A DNA stretch of 59,859 nucleotides, from assembly GCA_035550595.1 (NCBI GenBank), contig DASZOV010000095.1:1-59859 (forward strand), read 5' to 3'. The stretch comes from CALFMR01 sp035550595. GTDB lineage: Bacteria; Acidobacteriota; Vicinamibacteria; Vicinamibacterales; SCN-69-37. The notes beneath the pieces were generated by a model, which saw nothing but the letters and a program-made list of their open reading frames with translations, was not told the DNA's origin and did not search any database. The position numbers and the translations under genes are program-made. How positions within the stretch are numbered: the stretch's first letter is position 1; each line of letters opens with the position of its first letter. Shown here one piece after another: positions 7,866 to 16,031 of the stretch.

Positions 7866-8450
7866 CTAGGGAATGATGAACGAAGGCCCGGTCGGCCCCG
7901 TTGGGCCGGTCGGTCCAGTCGGGCCTGTCGGACCGGTCGCGCCGGTGGCACCGGTCACGCCGGTCGGTCCCGGCGAACTATCTGGACCAGTGGGGCCAGT
8001 CGGCCCGGGCGGGCCCGCGGGGCCCGTCGGTCCGGGAATACCGACCGACTGCGCGTACGCCGCGTGCGGAATCGCCATGGACATGACGACCGGCAGCGCG
8101 GCCGCAGCCGCCCATCCCATCTTCCGCAGCGCACCGCGGCGTGCCACCGAACCCGCTTCCGTTGCGAGCGGTGCCGCATCGTCGACGGGCGATTCGAGGA
8201 GATCGACGAGGTCGAGTTGGCGCAGCACGTCCTCGACGGCCTCGAGGTTCGGCGGCAGGCCGAGCGTCTCGGCCGTGCGCGCGGCAATGTCTTCGACCGA
8301 CGTACGGCCGTCGCAACACCGCCACACCGTCGCCGCCACGGCATGAAGGGAATGCGCGCGCTGCCGTTCCACGTCATAGACGACGAGGTCGTCGTCGAAC
8401 GCTTCGACGGTCAGACCGCGCGAACGAGCGAGAGGGAATGCGGTGGTCAT
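7866..8450 (-). CDS. PqqD-like domain / Tat-like signal / collagen-like tail protein (1)
   Basis: The 194-residue protein has three parts. Residues 1-90 are a PqqD-like domain (LVVYDVERQRAHSLHAVAAT, then WRCCDGRTSVEDI). Residues 103-133 carry ARRGALRK, a hydrophobic stretch and an AYA|Q cleavage site, resembling a Tat or Sec signal placed in the middle of the protein. Residues 134-194 are GPT/GAT/GPA triplets ending PSFIIP. PqqD domains usually bind a leader peptide and present it to a modifying enzyme. Here the domain is joined to what looks like the exported substrate. The gene follows its paralogue by 7 bp, so the two are probably translated together. A B12 riboswitch for the next gene starts 54 bp downstream. 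Function unknown. Confidence 0.85.
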   Translation of the reverse strand: MTTAFPLARSRGLTVEAFDDDLVVYDVERQRAHSLHAVAATVWRCCDGRTSVEDIAARTAETLGLPPNLEAVEDVLRQLDLVDLLESPVDDAAPLATEAGSVARRGALRKMGWAAAAALPVVMSMAIPHAAYAQSVGIPGPTGPAGPPGPTGPTGPDSSPGPTGVTGATGATGPTGPTGPTGPTGPTGPSFIIP

Positions 8451-8457
8451 GGCGCCG

Positions 8458-9027
8458 CTACACCGGAATGGTCCCGGTCGGTCCAGTCGGTCCGGTTGGC
8501 CCCGTCGGACCCGTCGCGCCGACAGGCCCGGTCACGCCGAACGCGCCCGTAGGACCGGTCGGACCGGAGCCGGCAGGCCCGGTCGGGCCAGTCGGTCCCG
8601 TCGGACCAGCGGGTCCTGGCGGACCAACGACCTGCGCCGAGGCCGTAGCGGGCAGCGCGATCGACGCGACGAGCGGCACGCCGACGAGTGCGGCCCAGCC
8701 GAGCTGTCGCAAAGCGCGGCGACGGACGTGCGGCGACGAGGTCACCGACACGGCGGCGTCAGGCGGCGGCTCGAGCAGACCGGCGTGGTCGAGCTGACGA
8801 AGCGCCTGCCAAATGAGATCGAGGTTCGGCGGCTGACCGAGCGCGTCGGCGACGGCACGATCGATGTCCTCGATGGACGTGCGGCCGTCGCAGCGCTGCC
8901 AGACCGCGGCGGCGCCTTCGTTCAACGAATGCGCCTTCTGGCGCTCCGTGTCGTAGATGATGAGTTCGCCGTCGAGGTCCTCGACGGTCAACCCGGCTGA
9001 TCGCGCGCGCGGAAATGGCTGATCCAT
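8458..9027 (-). CDS. PqqD-like domain / Tat-like signal / collagen-like tail protein (2)
   Basis: The 189-residue paralogue shares architecture and sequence with the downstream gene. The PqqD-like domain (residues 1-90) has LIIYDTERQKAHSLNEGAAA and WQRCDGRTSIEDI. The internal signal is VRRRALRQLGWAALVGVPLV with ASA|Q after residue 131. The tail (132-189) is made of GPT, GPA and GVT triplets ending GTIPV. It is the first gene of the pair and diverges from the nucleotidyltransferase/kinase fusion across 63 bp, so the two sides probably share a control region. The tail is too short for a long collagen trimer but long enough for a short triple helix. The Gly-X-Y period is unbroken except where the spacer changes. 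Confidence 0.85.
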   Translation of the reverse strand: MDQPFPRARSAGLTVEDLDGELIIYDTERQKAHSLNEGAAAVWQRCDGRTSIEDIDRAVADALGQPPNLDLIWQALRQLDHAGLLEPPPDAAVSVTSSPHVRRRALRQLGWAALVGVPLVASIALPATASAQVVGPPGPAGPTGPTGPTGPAGSGPTGPTGAFGVTGPVGATGPTGPTGPTGPTGTIPV

Positions 9028-9090
9028 GAGCGTCCGTTCGAGAATGGCCGCTGGCGCTGGGGGGAGAGCGGTGCGCGTATCCTAGCACCA
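9028..9090. promoter_or_regulatory. Divergent promoter region between PqqD/collagen genes and kinase fusion
   Basis: Only 63 bp separate the two divergent starts, so both promoters must lie here or overlap the coding ends. I see a GCGCGTATCCTAG stretch that could serve as a -10 for the plus-strand gene, but no clear -35. Confidence 0.3.
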
Positions 9091-10998
9091 ATGTCGCCTC
9101 GGGCCGCTACGACCTCCGACCGGCGCGGCCTGTTGCGCGCCGCCGCGCTCGCGCCGCCCGACGCCGCACTGGCCGCATGGACGGCTTGGCGTGCTGGTGC
9201 TGACCGATGGCGATTCGATCCCGCGTCCGACTGGTGGCTGCCGCTCGTCTGGTGGAACCTGCGCGAGGTCGTAACCGATGCGGCCGACGCGTCCCTGCTG
9301 CGCGAGCACTATCGACGCGCGTGGATTCATCATCAGCACCTCATCGCGCGCGTCGCGCCCGCACTCGACGCGCTGCATCGCGAAGGCATCGAGACGCTCC
9401 TGCTCAAAGGCGCGGCCCTCGCGATTGCGACCTACGAGCGGCCGGCGCTCAGGCCGTTCGGTGACGTCGATGTCCTCGTAGCGCCCGACGCGGCGCCGCG
9501 GGCGCATGCCGTGCTCGAGGGGATCGGATGGACGCCGTTCCGCACGCTCGTGCCGACGCTTCGCGCCGCCCTGCACGGTCTCGGCTATACGGACGCGTAC
9601 GGCGCGACGCTCGATCTGCACGCTTACGCGCTCGTCGAATGCTGCGCGCCCGGCATCGACGCGGGGTTCTGGTCGCGCAGCGAATCCGTGCAGGTGGGCG
9701 GCATCGACACGCGCGTGTTGTCGCCCGCCGATCAGTTGCTGCACGTATGTACGCACGGCCTGCGCTTTCACGGCATTCCGACGTCGCACTGGATGGCCGA
9801 CGCGACGATGATCCTGCGCCGCGCCGCGAACACACTCGATTGGCGCGTGCTCGTCGAGGAAGCACGCGCGCGCCGAATCACGTTCCAGGTCGGCCGCGCC
9901 CTGGACGCGCTCGATCCTGAGTACGCGCCGGCACCGGCACGCGTCCGTGTCGAACTGGGCGCGGCGGCATCGATCTGGTGGGAACGCGTCGAATATCGCG
10001 CCAAAAGACGACCGACGCGGCCCGCCGCCGTCGTCCAGTCCTGGTGCACGGAGCGCCGGAGTCGCACGCTCGCACCGAATGCGGTGGTCGGCGCGACGAC
10101 ACGTCTGCGGGCAGCCGCTGGTGCGGCCAGTTCCGGTCAGCTCGTCACGCGCGCCGCGCTGGCGCTCGTCGGACTCGGCCGGCATGGCTCGTCGCGCACG
10201 TTCGACGCGTACGGACGGCGCATCCAGATCGATCTCGACGAGGGCGTCGACGCCGCGGTGCTGTTCGATCGGCTCGCCGATCGGCTGCCGCCATTCAAGC
10301 GACTGCGTGCGCGTGACGAGCCGGATCGGCTGTATCGCGTGTTGCCGCTCGGCTCGGCCGGCGGGGCGGACACGCCCTGCCGCCTGCTCGTCAACACCGC
10401 GCCACTCGGCACGGCGAGGACGATCGACGAGGCCGCCGACTGTCTCGTCACCGACCTGCAGACGTTTCTTGCCGTGTCGGCGCCCGATCGCATCTTCATC
10501 CACGCCGGCGTCGTCGCCGTGCGCGAGCACGCGGTGCTCCTGCCGGGCGTCTCTGGCGCGGGCAAGAGCACGCTCGTCGACGCGCTCGTCGCGGCGGGCG
10601 CGCACTATCTCTCCGACGAGTTCGCTGTCGTCGATCCAGACGGACGCATCCATCCGTACGCGCGTCCGATCCGGCTGCGCACGGCAGGAGGCCCGGACCG
10701 ACGGATACGTCTGCGCGACCGGCACCTCTGGCGTTCGTCACCGGTGCTTCCGGCTGGACCGTTGCTGTTCACGAACTTCGATGCAACGAGCGAGTTCAAT
10801 CCAGCGCCGATCGCTCCAGGCACGGCGCTCCTGCGACTCCTGAGTCACTGCCCGAGCGCGCAGGCGCGTCCCGCGGAAACGCTCGCCGCTCTCCGCCGTG
10901 TCGTCAGCGAGGCACGTGCCTGGTCCTCGCCGCGGCCGGACACCGGCGTCGTCGTGCGTATGCTGATGGAAGAGATGCCGGCGCTCACAGCCAGGTGA
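9091..10998 (+). CDS. Nucleotidyltransferase-fold / HPr-kinase-like fusion protein
   Basis: The product has 635 residues in two recognisable parts. Residues about 20-330 resemble the 'uncharacterised nucleotidyltransferase' family (NTP_transf_5): LLLKGAALA, then RPFGDVDVLV with a DxD at 125-127, and LDLHAY. Residues about 360-635 resemble the HPr serine kinase/phosphorylase fold: P-loop GVSGAGKST at 486-494 followed by LSDEFAVVDPDG. Such HPrK-like and nucleotidyltransferase-like proteins occur with PqqD-like proteins in peptide-modification (for example lasso-type) clusters, usually as separate genes. Here they are fused and divergent from two PqqD-domain proteins. Phosphorylation or nucleotidylation of the Thr-rich tails is an attractive inference. 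The MDR gene follows after 6 bp and is probably co-transcribed. Confidence 0.75.
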   Translation: MSPRAATTSDRRGLLRAAALAPPDAALAAWTAWRAGADRWRFDPASDWWLPLVWWNLREVVTDAADASLLREHYRRAWIHHQHLIARVAPALDALHREGIETLLLKGAALAIATYERPALRPFGDVDVLVAPDAAPRAHAVLEGIGWTPFRTLVPTLRAALHGLGYTDAYGATLDLHAYALVECCAPGIDAGFWSRSESVQVGGIDTRVLSPADQLLHVCTHGLRFHGIPTSHWMADATMILRRAANTLDWRVLVEEARARRITFQVGRALDALDPEYAPAPARVRVELGAAASIWWERVEYRAKRRPTRPAAVVQSWCTERRSRTLAPNAVVGATTRLRAAAGAASSGQLVTRAALALVGLGRHGSSRTFDAYGRRIQIDLDEGVDAAVLFDRLADRLPPFKRLRARDEPDRLYRVLPLGSAGGADTPCRLLVNTAPLGTARTIDEAADCLVTDLQTFLAVSAPDRIFIHAGVVAVREHAVLLPGVSGAGKSTLVDALVAAGAHYLSDEFAVVDPDGRIHPYARPIRLRTAGGPDRRIRLRDRHLWRSSPVLPAGPLLFTNFDATSEFNPAPIAPGTALLRLLSHCPSAQARPAETLAALRRVVSEARAWSSPRPDTGVVVRMLMEEMPALTAR

Positions 10999-11004
10999 AC
11001 ATCC

Positions 11005-11961
11005 ATGAAAGCTGCGGTTCTGCACACGTTTGGACAGCCGCCGCGCTTCGACGACTTTCCTGATCCGCAGGCCGGTCCCGACGAAGTCATCGTGCACGTC
11101 CGCGCGGCGTCGCTGAAGAACGTCGACCGCGGGCGTGCGATGGGCACGCACTACGATCGCCACGCCACGTTGCCGGTCGTCTGCGGACTCGACGGGGTCG
11201 GCGTCCTCGACGATGGCGCGCGAGTCTATTGCGGTGGACCTCGTCCACCGTACGGAATGATGGCGGAGCGCACCGTGGTCTCACGCGCCTGGACGATGGC
11301 GGTACCCGACGCGGTCGACGATGTCCACGCCGCGGCACTGCCGAATCCCGCGTTGTCGTCCTGGCTGCCGCTCGTCTGGCGCGCGAAGCTCGAGCCCGGC
11401 GAGACCGTGCTGATTCTCGGCGCCACGGGCGTTGCCGGCAAACTCGCCATCCAGATCGCCAGGCATCTTGGCGCAGGCCGCGTCGTCGCCGCCGGCCGCA
11501 ATCCACGCGTGCTCGAGACGTTGTCGGAGCTCGGCGCGGACGCGATCGTCGCACTCGATCAATCGGATGGCGACCTGGCCGCGGCCTTCGCCCGCGAGGG
11601 ACCGTTCGACGTCGTTCTCGACTATCTCTGGGGCCGGCCGACAACGGTGCTCCTCGAGGCGCTCACGGGCCACGATCTGAAAGCCGAATCGTCGAGAACG
11701 CGCCTGATCGAGATCGGATCGATAGCCGGGTCAACCGTTCCGCTCTCGGCCGCGACGCTGCGCAGTGCGTGGATCGAGATCCACGGGAGCGGTGGCGGCA
11801 GCATTCCGCGGAAAGCGATCTTCGAAACGCTCCCGAAGCTCTGGGCGCTCGCCGCGACAGGCGCGCTTCGCATCGATACCGAGGTCGTGCCGCTCGCCGA
11901 CGTCGAGCGCGCGTGGCAACGGCAGGACCTGGGTGGGCGGAGATTGGTGTTCGTGCCGTGA
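11005..11961 (+). CDS. MDR-superfamily (quinone-oxidoreductase-like) dehydrogenase
   Basis: The 318-residue protein begins MKAAVLHTFGQPPRFDDFPD, the classic medium-chain reductase start. A Rossmann segment, ETVLILGATGVAGKLAIQIA (about 132-151), binds NAD(P)H. There are no zinc-binding Cys clusters, so it belongs with zinc-independent quinone/enoyl reductases. AGGTGAAC precedes the ATG and overlaps the stop of the preceding kinase fusion gene, which indicates one transcript. The substrate is unknown. A role in the adjacent PqqD system cannot be excluded, but MDR enzymes are common general-purpose reductases. Confidence 0.85.
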   Translation: MKAAVLHTFGQPPRFDDFPDPQAGPDEVIVHVRAASLKNVDRGRAMGTHYDRHATLPVVCGLDGVGVLDDGARVYCGGPRPPYGMMAERTVVSRAWTMAVPDAVDDVHAAALPNPALSSWLPLVWRAKLEPGETVLILGATGVAGKLAIQIARHLGAGRVVAAGRNPRVLETLSELGADAIVALDQSDGDLAAAFAREGPFDVVLDYLWGRPTTVLLEALTGHDLKAESSRTRLIEIGSIAGSTVPLSAATLRSAWIEIHGSGGGSIPRKAIFETLPKLWALAATGALRIDTEVVPLADVERAWQRQDLGGRRLVFVP

Positions 11962-11970
11962 GGCGTGGAG

Positions 11971-12040
11971 ACGTCCAACTTTGAACTTCGAACTTTGAAC
12001 TTCGAACAGACGAGGCGCTTTCGGCAACTTTTTTCAATCG
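11971..12040 (+). repeat. Dispersed repeat family A, copy 3 (partly decayed)
   Basis: Just after the MDR stop the sequence alternates TTGAACTTCGAAC units, then GACGAGGCGCTTTCGGCAAC, a weakened version of the family hairpin, then TTTTTTCAATCGCG. It lies between the convergent MDR and ADOP permease genes and is oriented with the MDR gene. Confidence 0.75.
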
Positions 12041-12107
12041 CGCGTCCGAACGTCAACTGACAATCAACGTGCGGCTCGATCGACCAGGCGGGCTATCGGC
12101 CCCCGCC

Positions 12108-14792
12108 TCAGCCGACGCGCAGCGCGACGACAGGATCGACGCGGCAGGCGCGGCGTGCGGGAACGATGGCCGCGACAAAGGCGACGGCCGTCAGCGCCAC
12201 GGCCGAGAGCGCGAGCGTCAGTGGATCGTACGGCGTCAGACCGAACAGCAGGTTCGCGACGACGCGCGCGGCGAGGATGGCCGCGGGCACACCGGCGAGA
12301 ATCCCGGCGAGCACGACCCAACCGGCATCACGCAGGACCATGAACAGGATGTCGCGCTTCTCGGCGCCGACGGCCATGCGCACGCCGATCTCGGCCTGAC
12401 GCAGCGTTACCGCGTACGCGAGCTGCGCGTAGAGCCCGGCTGCGGCGAGCAGCAGCGTCAGGCCGGCGAAGAACGTCGCGAGCGCGGCGACGAGGCGCTC
12501 GTTGCGGAGGGCATAGTTCTTCCACACCGCGAGCGGCCGGGCCGAATACACGTAATGAAATCCCAGCGATTCAACCGCCACTTCGGCCGCATGCTCGACG
12601 GTCGCCGGATCGCCGACCGTACGAACTTCGATGGTGAAGTCGTACCAGGACGTCTGCATGGCCGCGACATAGACCGCTCGCGGTGCTCGGCTGTGCAGGT
12701 CGCCAAGGCTCGCACTGTCGACGACGCCGATGATGCGCGCGTTCTTGCCGCCCGGAAAGTCCGGCACGTCGAGAGTCTGCCCGATGGCGCCCGTGCTGCC
12801 GAACACGGCGCGGGCGAAACTCTCGCTGACCACTGCGACTTGCGGCGCGTGCTCATCGTCCGTCCACGCGAAGTCCCGGCCTGCGAGCAGCGTCATCCCC
12901 ATGGTTCGGAAGAAGTCCGGGCCGACGATTGCGACGTCGGCGTCGGTCGTGAAAGCTCCCCCGTGGACGGCAATCGCCATCCGGTTGCTCGCGCCGAGAA
13001 AGGGCTCGGGCATGGCGTAGGACACCGACTGCACACCAGGCACGCGCATCAGCGCGTCAGTGAGGGCCCGATGATAGGCGGCGTGATCGGAAGGTTCATG
13101 CGAGGGCGTCTGCGCCAGAATCCGCATTTGCAGCACAGCCTCGGGATGAAAGCCCACATCGCGCGTGCTCAAGTCACGGAGGCTTCGGCTGACGAGCGTA
13201 GCTCCGGCAATGAGAACGAGCGCCAGAGCGACTTGTATCGCCACGAGTGCCTTCTGCGCGAGAGCGTGACGATGGCCCACGACGCGCGACTCTGACTGGA
13301 GCGTGCCGGCCGGATCGCGGTTGATGGCACGCCAAGATGCGAGCAGCGCGCAGACGATGCCGATGATGATCGCGACGACGGCCATGCCTGCGGCGACGCG
13401 CAGATCGGGTCGCGGGTCGAAGGCGGGCGGCTTGTCCAGCAGCGTGCCTCCACCCCACAGCGCACCGAACAGGGGCCGTCCGGCCCAGGCGGCGAAGACG
13501 ATGCCGAGCGCCGCCCCCATCACCGCGACGAGCACGCTTTCGACGACCATTGATCGCACGAGCACGCCGCGACTCGCGCCGAGCGTCGCGCGAAGCGCCA
13601 ATTCAGCACGGCGGCTGACCGCGCGGACCAGGATCAGATTCGCCAGATTCACGACGGCGATGAAGAGCACCAGGCCGCCGAGCGCGGCCAACTGTCCAAG
13701 CGGTCGTGCGAGCATCGTGCGAACCGTCATGCCGACGCCCAGCGTGCCGGTTCTCAGCGGCTCCACGTGCACGCGACTCGCGAGATACCGCGTCCGCCGG
13801 TCCGCGGGCGCATTGGGCGGCACCGTGCGCTCCAGGACTGACGGCCACAGTGCTTGCAGGCGTGCGGCTGCAGCGGTCACGCGCACGCCGTCGTTCAGCC
13901 TCGCGCCGACGAAGTGCGAGTACATCCCGGCGATGTGATCCGCATCGAAGTCGAACGGCACCGTGGCGTCCGGTACCATGGCCGGGTTCAACCCCGTGTA
14001 ATCTTCGGGCGTGACACCGATGACCGTCAGGGAGATGCCATCGACGACGATCGTCCGACCAAGGACGCCGGGATCGCCACCGAATCGCTGCCGCCACGCG
14101 CGATAGTCGAGCACGGCGACATGGGCGGACGTGCCGTGACCGATCGTCGCGACGTCGTGTGCGTCGAGCAGGCGGCCCAGCAGCGGTTTCACTCCTATGG
14201 CTGCGAAGAAATTGCCGCTGACCTGGTTGACGCCGCCTTGATAGCGCACGCCGTCCACGTTCATGCTCCGAAGCTGGTCGTCGTCCCAGGCGAAGACATC
14301 AGCGACGTCCGACAACCGTCGCTGCAGCTCCTCGAACTGCGTCAGCGGCAGCGGCTCGTTCTCCTTCGGATGATCCGGACTCGTGCGCCAGAACACGACG
14401 AGTTGATCCGGCCGGTAGACGGAGAGATCGCGCGCGTAGACGGCGTCGACAATGCCGAGAACGGCCGTCACGGCGGCGATGGCCAGTGCCAACGAAACGA
14501 TGGCCACGCCGCTCGCCATCGGACGGCGCGTCAGCCCACGGACGGCGTCACGGACATCGCGCGCGATCCAGCCGAGACCCAACCGCCGCACGTCGCGGAC
14601 GGCTTCACGCGTCTGGACGACGCCGCCGAGATCGGCGAGCGCCTGTCGCCGTGCTTCGGCCGGCGACAAGCCGCGCGCGACGTGGGCGTCGATCTCGTGC
14701 GCGAGATGAAACGCCAGTTCCTCGTCCGCCTCCGCCTCGGCGCGACGGCGGCCGACGAGACCTCGGAAACGCGCGAACAGCCGCCGCAGCAT
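12108..14792 (-). CDS. ADOP-type ABC transporter permease (MacB/FtsX family)
   Basis: The 894-residue membrane protein has the layout of acidobacterial duplicated orphan permeases. A cytosolic N-terminal segment (LAHEIDAHVARGLSPAEARR, RQALADLGGV) is followed by a first transmembrane helix, a MacB-type periplasmic domain, an FtsX three-helix unit at about 380-500, and then a second periplasmic domain plus FtsX unit ending at the C-terminus. No ATPase domain is fused and none is encoded next to it, which is why the family is called orphan. The cargo is unknown. The upstream PadR gene is separated by 18 bp and usually accompanies this family, probably regulating it. Confidence 0.92.
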   Translation of the reverse strand: MLRRLFARFRGLVGRRRAEAEADEELAFHLAHEIDAHVARGLSPAEARRQALADLGGVVQTREAVRDVRRLGLGWIARDVRDAVRGLTRRPMASGVAIVSLALAIAAVTAVLGIVDAVYARDLSVYRPDQLVVFWRTSPDHPKENEPLPLTQFEELQRRLSDVADVFAWDDDQLRSMNVDGVRYQGGVNQVSGNFFAAIGVKPLLGRLLDAHDVATIGHGTSAHVAVLDYRAWRQRFGGDPGVLGRTIVVDGISLTVIGVTPEDYTGLNPAMVPDATVPFDFDADHIAGMYSHFVGARLNDGVRVTAAAARLQALWPSVLERTVPPNAPADRRTRYLASRVHVEPLRTGTLGVGMTVRTMLARPLGQLAALGGLVLFIAVVNLANLILVRAVSRRAELALRATLGASRGVLVRSMVVESVLVAVMGAALGIVFAAWAGRPLFGALWGGGTLLDKPPAFDPRPDLRVAAGMAVVAIIIGIVCALLASWRAINRDPAGTLQSESRVVGHRHALAQKALVAIQVALALVLIAGATLVSRSLRDLSTRDVGFHPEAVLQMRILAQTPSHEPSDHAAYHRALTDALMRVPGVQSVSYAMPEPFLGASNRMAIAVHGGAFTTDADVAIVGPDFFRTMGMTLLAGRDFAWTDDEHAPQVAVVSESFARAVFGSTGAIGQTLDVPDFPGGKNARIIGVVDSASLGDLHSRAPRAVYVAAMQTSWYDFTIEVRTVGDPATVEHAAEVAVESLGFHYVYSARPLAVWKNYALRNERLVAALATFFAGLTLLLAAAGLYAQLAYAVTLRQAEIGVRMAVGAEKRDILFMVLRDAGWVVLAGILAGVPAAILAARVVANLLFGLTPYDPLTLALSAVALTAVAFVAAIVPARRACRVDPVVALRVG

Positions 14793-14810
14793 GAAGACGA
14801 CCTCGATTCT

Positions 14811-15137
14811 CTACTCGGCCTTGAGCACGCGCCGCATTGAGAGCGCGAACTGCTCCCAGCTCTCCTGCTCGGCGCCGAGCCGCCGCCGGCCTGCCGCCGT
14901 GAGCGTGTAGACGCGCGCGCGGCGGTTGTTCTCGGACGCCGTCATCTCGGACCGCACGTCGCCGTTGAGCTCGAGCCGGTGCAGGGCCGGATAAAGCGAC
15001 CCTTGACTCGCGTTCAGCCCCTCGCGCGACACCTGGCGGATGCGGTTCGCGATGCCCCACCCGTGATTCGGGCCGAGCGCGAGCACTTTCAGGATGAGCA
15101 GATCCAGCGTTCCCTGCAGCAGATCGGTTTTCGGCAT
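14811..15137 (-). CDS. PadR-family transcriptional regulator
   Basis: The 108-residue protein reads MPKTDLLQGTLDLLILKVLA, then NASQGSLYPALHRLELNG and YTLTAAGRRRL, a complete PadR winged helix. Length and the N-terminal DLLQGTLDLL motif match the PadR members that sit directly in front of ADOP permeases. It should bind DNA as a dimer and control the shared transcript. An 18-bp gap to the permease ATG suggests an operon. Confidence 0.92.
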   Translation of the reverse strand: MPKTDLLQGTLDLLILKVLALGPNHGWGIANRIRQVSREGLNASQGSLYPALHRLELNGDVRSEMTASENNRRARVYTLTAAGRRRLGAEQESWEQFALSMRRVLKAE

Positions 15138-15290
15138 GGCATCGCTCCCTCTCGGAGGATGAGGGGAGAAGCATACGCGGCTGATCTGTCGGAGGTCAAG
15201 AGGTCACGGGTTGTGGTGTAACTCTCTTCGGTGCAGTGAGGTCGTTCGACGCGGCGAACGGATAGCCGACGCGGCCGTCGAGCCAGCGTC

Positions 15291-15872
15291 TCACGCGAGC
15301 GACTTCATCAGTGCCTCGGCCGTCATCACTGTCGCCTGCCGCGGAAAAACCTTCTCGGACAACACGCGGTGGACTTCTTCGTCCGCGTCCGCGCAACAAT
15401 CGCGGACGATGACGAGGCGGTAGTCGGCGTCGGCGGCGTGGCGCGTGGTCGACAGCACGACGCCGCTCGTCGCGATGCCGGCCAGGACCAGCGTGTCGAC
15501 GTCGTTCGCGCGCAGGATCATGTCGAGGTCAGTGCCCGCGAACGCGCTCACGCGGTGCTTCGTCACCACGACCTCGCCTTCGGCCGGCGCGACCGCGGGA
15601 TGGATCTCGCTGCCGGCAGCAGACGACAGGAAGGCCCCGGTCGTCCGGATGGTCGCGAAGGACTGATTGCGCGCGCTCACTTCCGGATAGCCGTCGCGGA
15701 ACCCGACGCCGACGAAGATGACGCGCAGGCCGGCCGCGCGCGCCGCCGCGAGCAGGCGCGCCATGCGGTCGAGTAGTGCCGCGGGATCCGGCGCGATGCG
15801 CTCGACGATCGTGCGCTGAAAATCCATGACGAGCAGCGCCGTGCGGCGCGGATCCAAGGTCGGGTCGTTCAT
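15291..15872 (-). CDS. Isochorismatase-like hydrolase lacking the usual catalytic cysteine
   Basis: The 193-residue protein has the isochorismatase fold. The N-terminal strand with Asp is ALLVMDFQR (Asp17), and the Lys strand is EVVVTKHRVSAFAGTDLDMI. At the position of the cysteine in the family's 'GxxTxxCV' loop it reads LAGIATSGVVLST, so no Cys is present. True isochorismatases such as EntB also lack this Cys, but cysteine hydrolases of the nicotinamidase type need it. The protein could therefore be an isochorismatase-like or ligand-binding member. It stands alone between divergent genes. Confidence 0.8.
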   Translation of the reverse strand: MNDPTLDPRRTALLVMDFQRTIVERIAPDPAALLDRMARLLAAARAAGLRVIFVGVGFRDGYPEVSARNQSFATIRTTGAFLSSAAGSEIHPAVAPAEGEVVVTKHRVSAFAGTDLDMILRANDVDTLVLAGIATSGVVLSTTRHAADADYRLVIVRDCCADADEEVHRVLSEKVFPRQATVMTAEALMKSLA

Positions 15873-16031
15873 TCGTGGCCTCCAGCACGGCCACTATATT
15901 CGCGCGATACTCCCCGCCGTCGGCGTCGCAGTGGCGCACGAGGACATCGTCGCCTCACTCGAGTGAGGGAGTGCGGCACCGATCCGACGAGGGATGCGAG
16001 CGACGGCGCAACGGCCTAGACTTTGGCCACC

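Noticed and set aside
7873..8346. Plus-strand frame with GPVGPVGPV repeats opposite the first PqqD/collagen protein
   Set aside because: The repeat is the mirror of the GPT triplets; the minus frame alone has the PqqD domain and signal.
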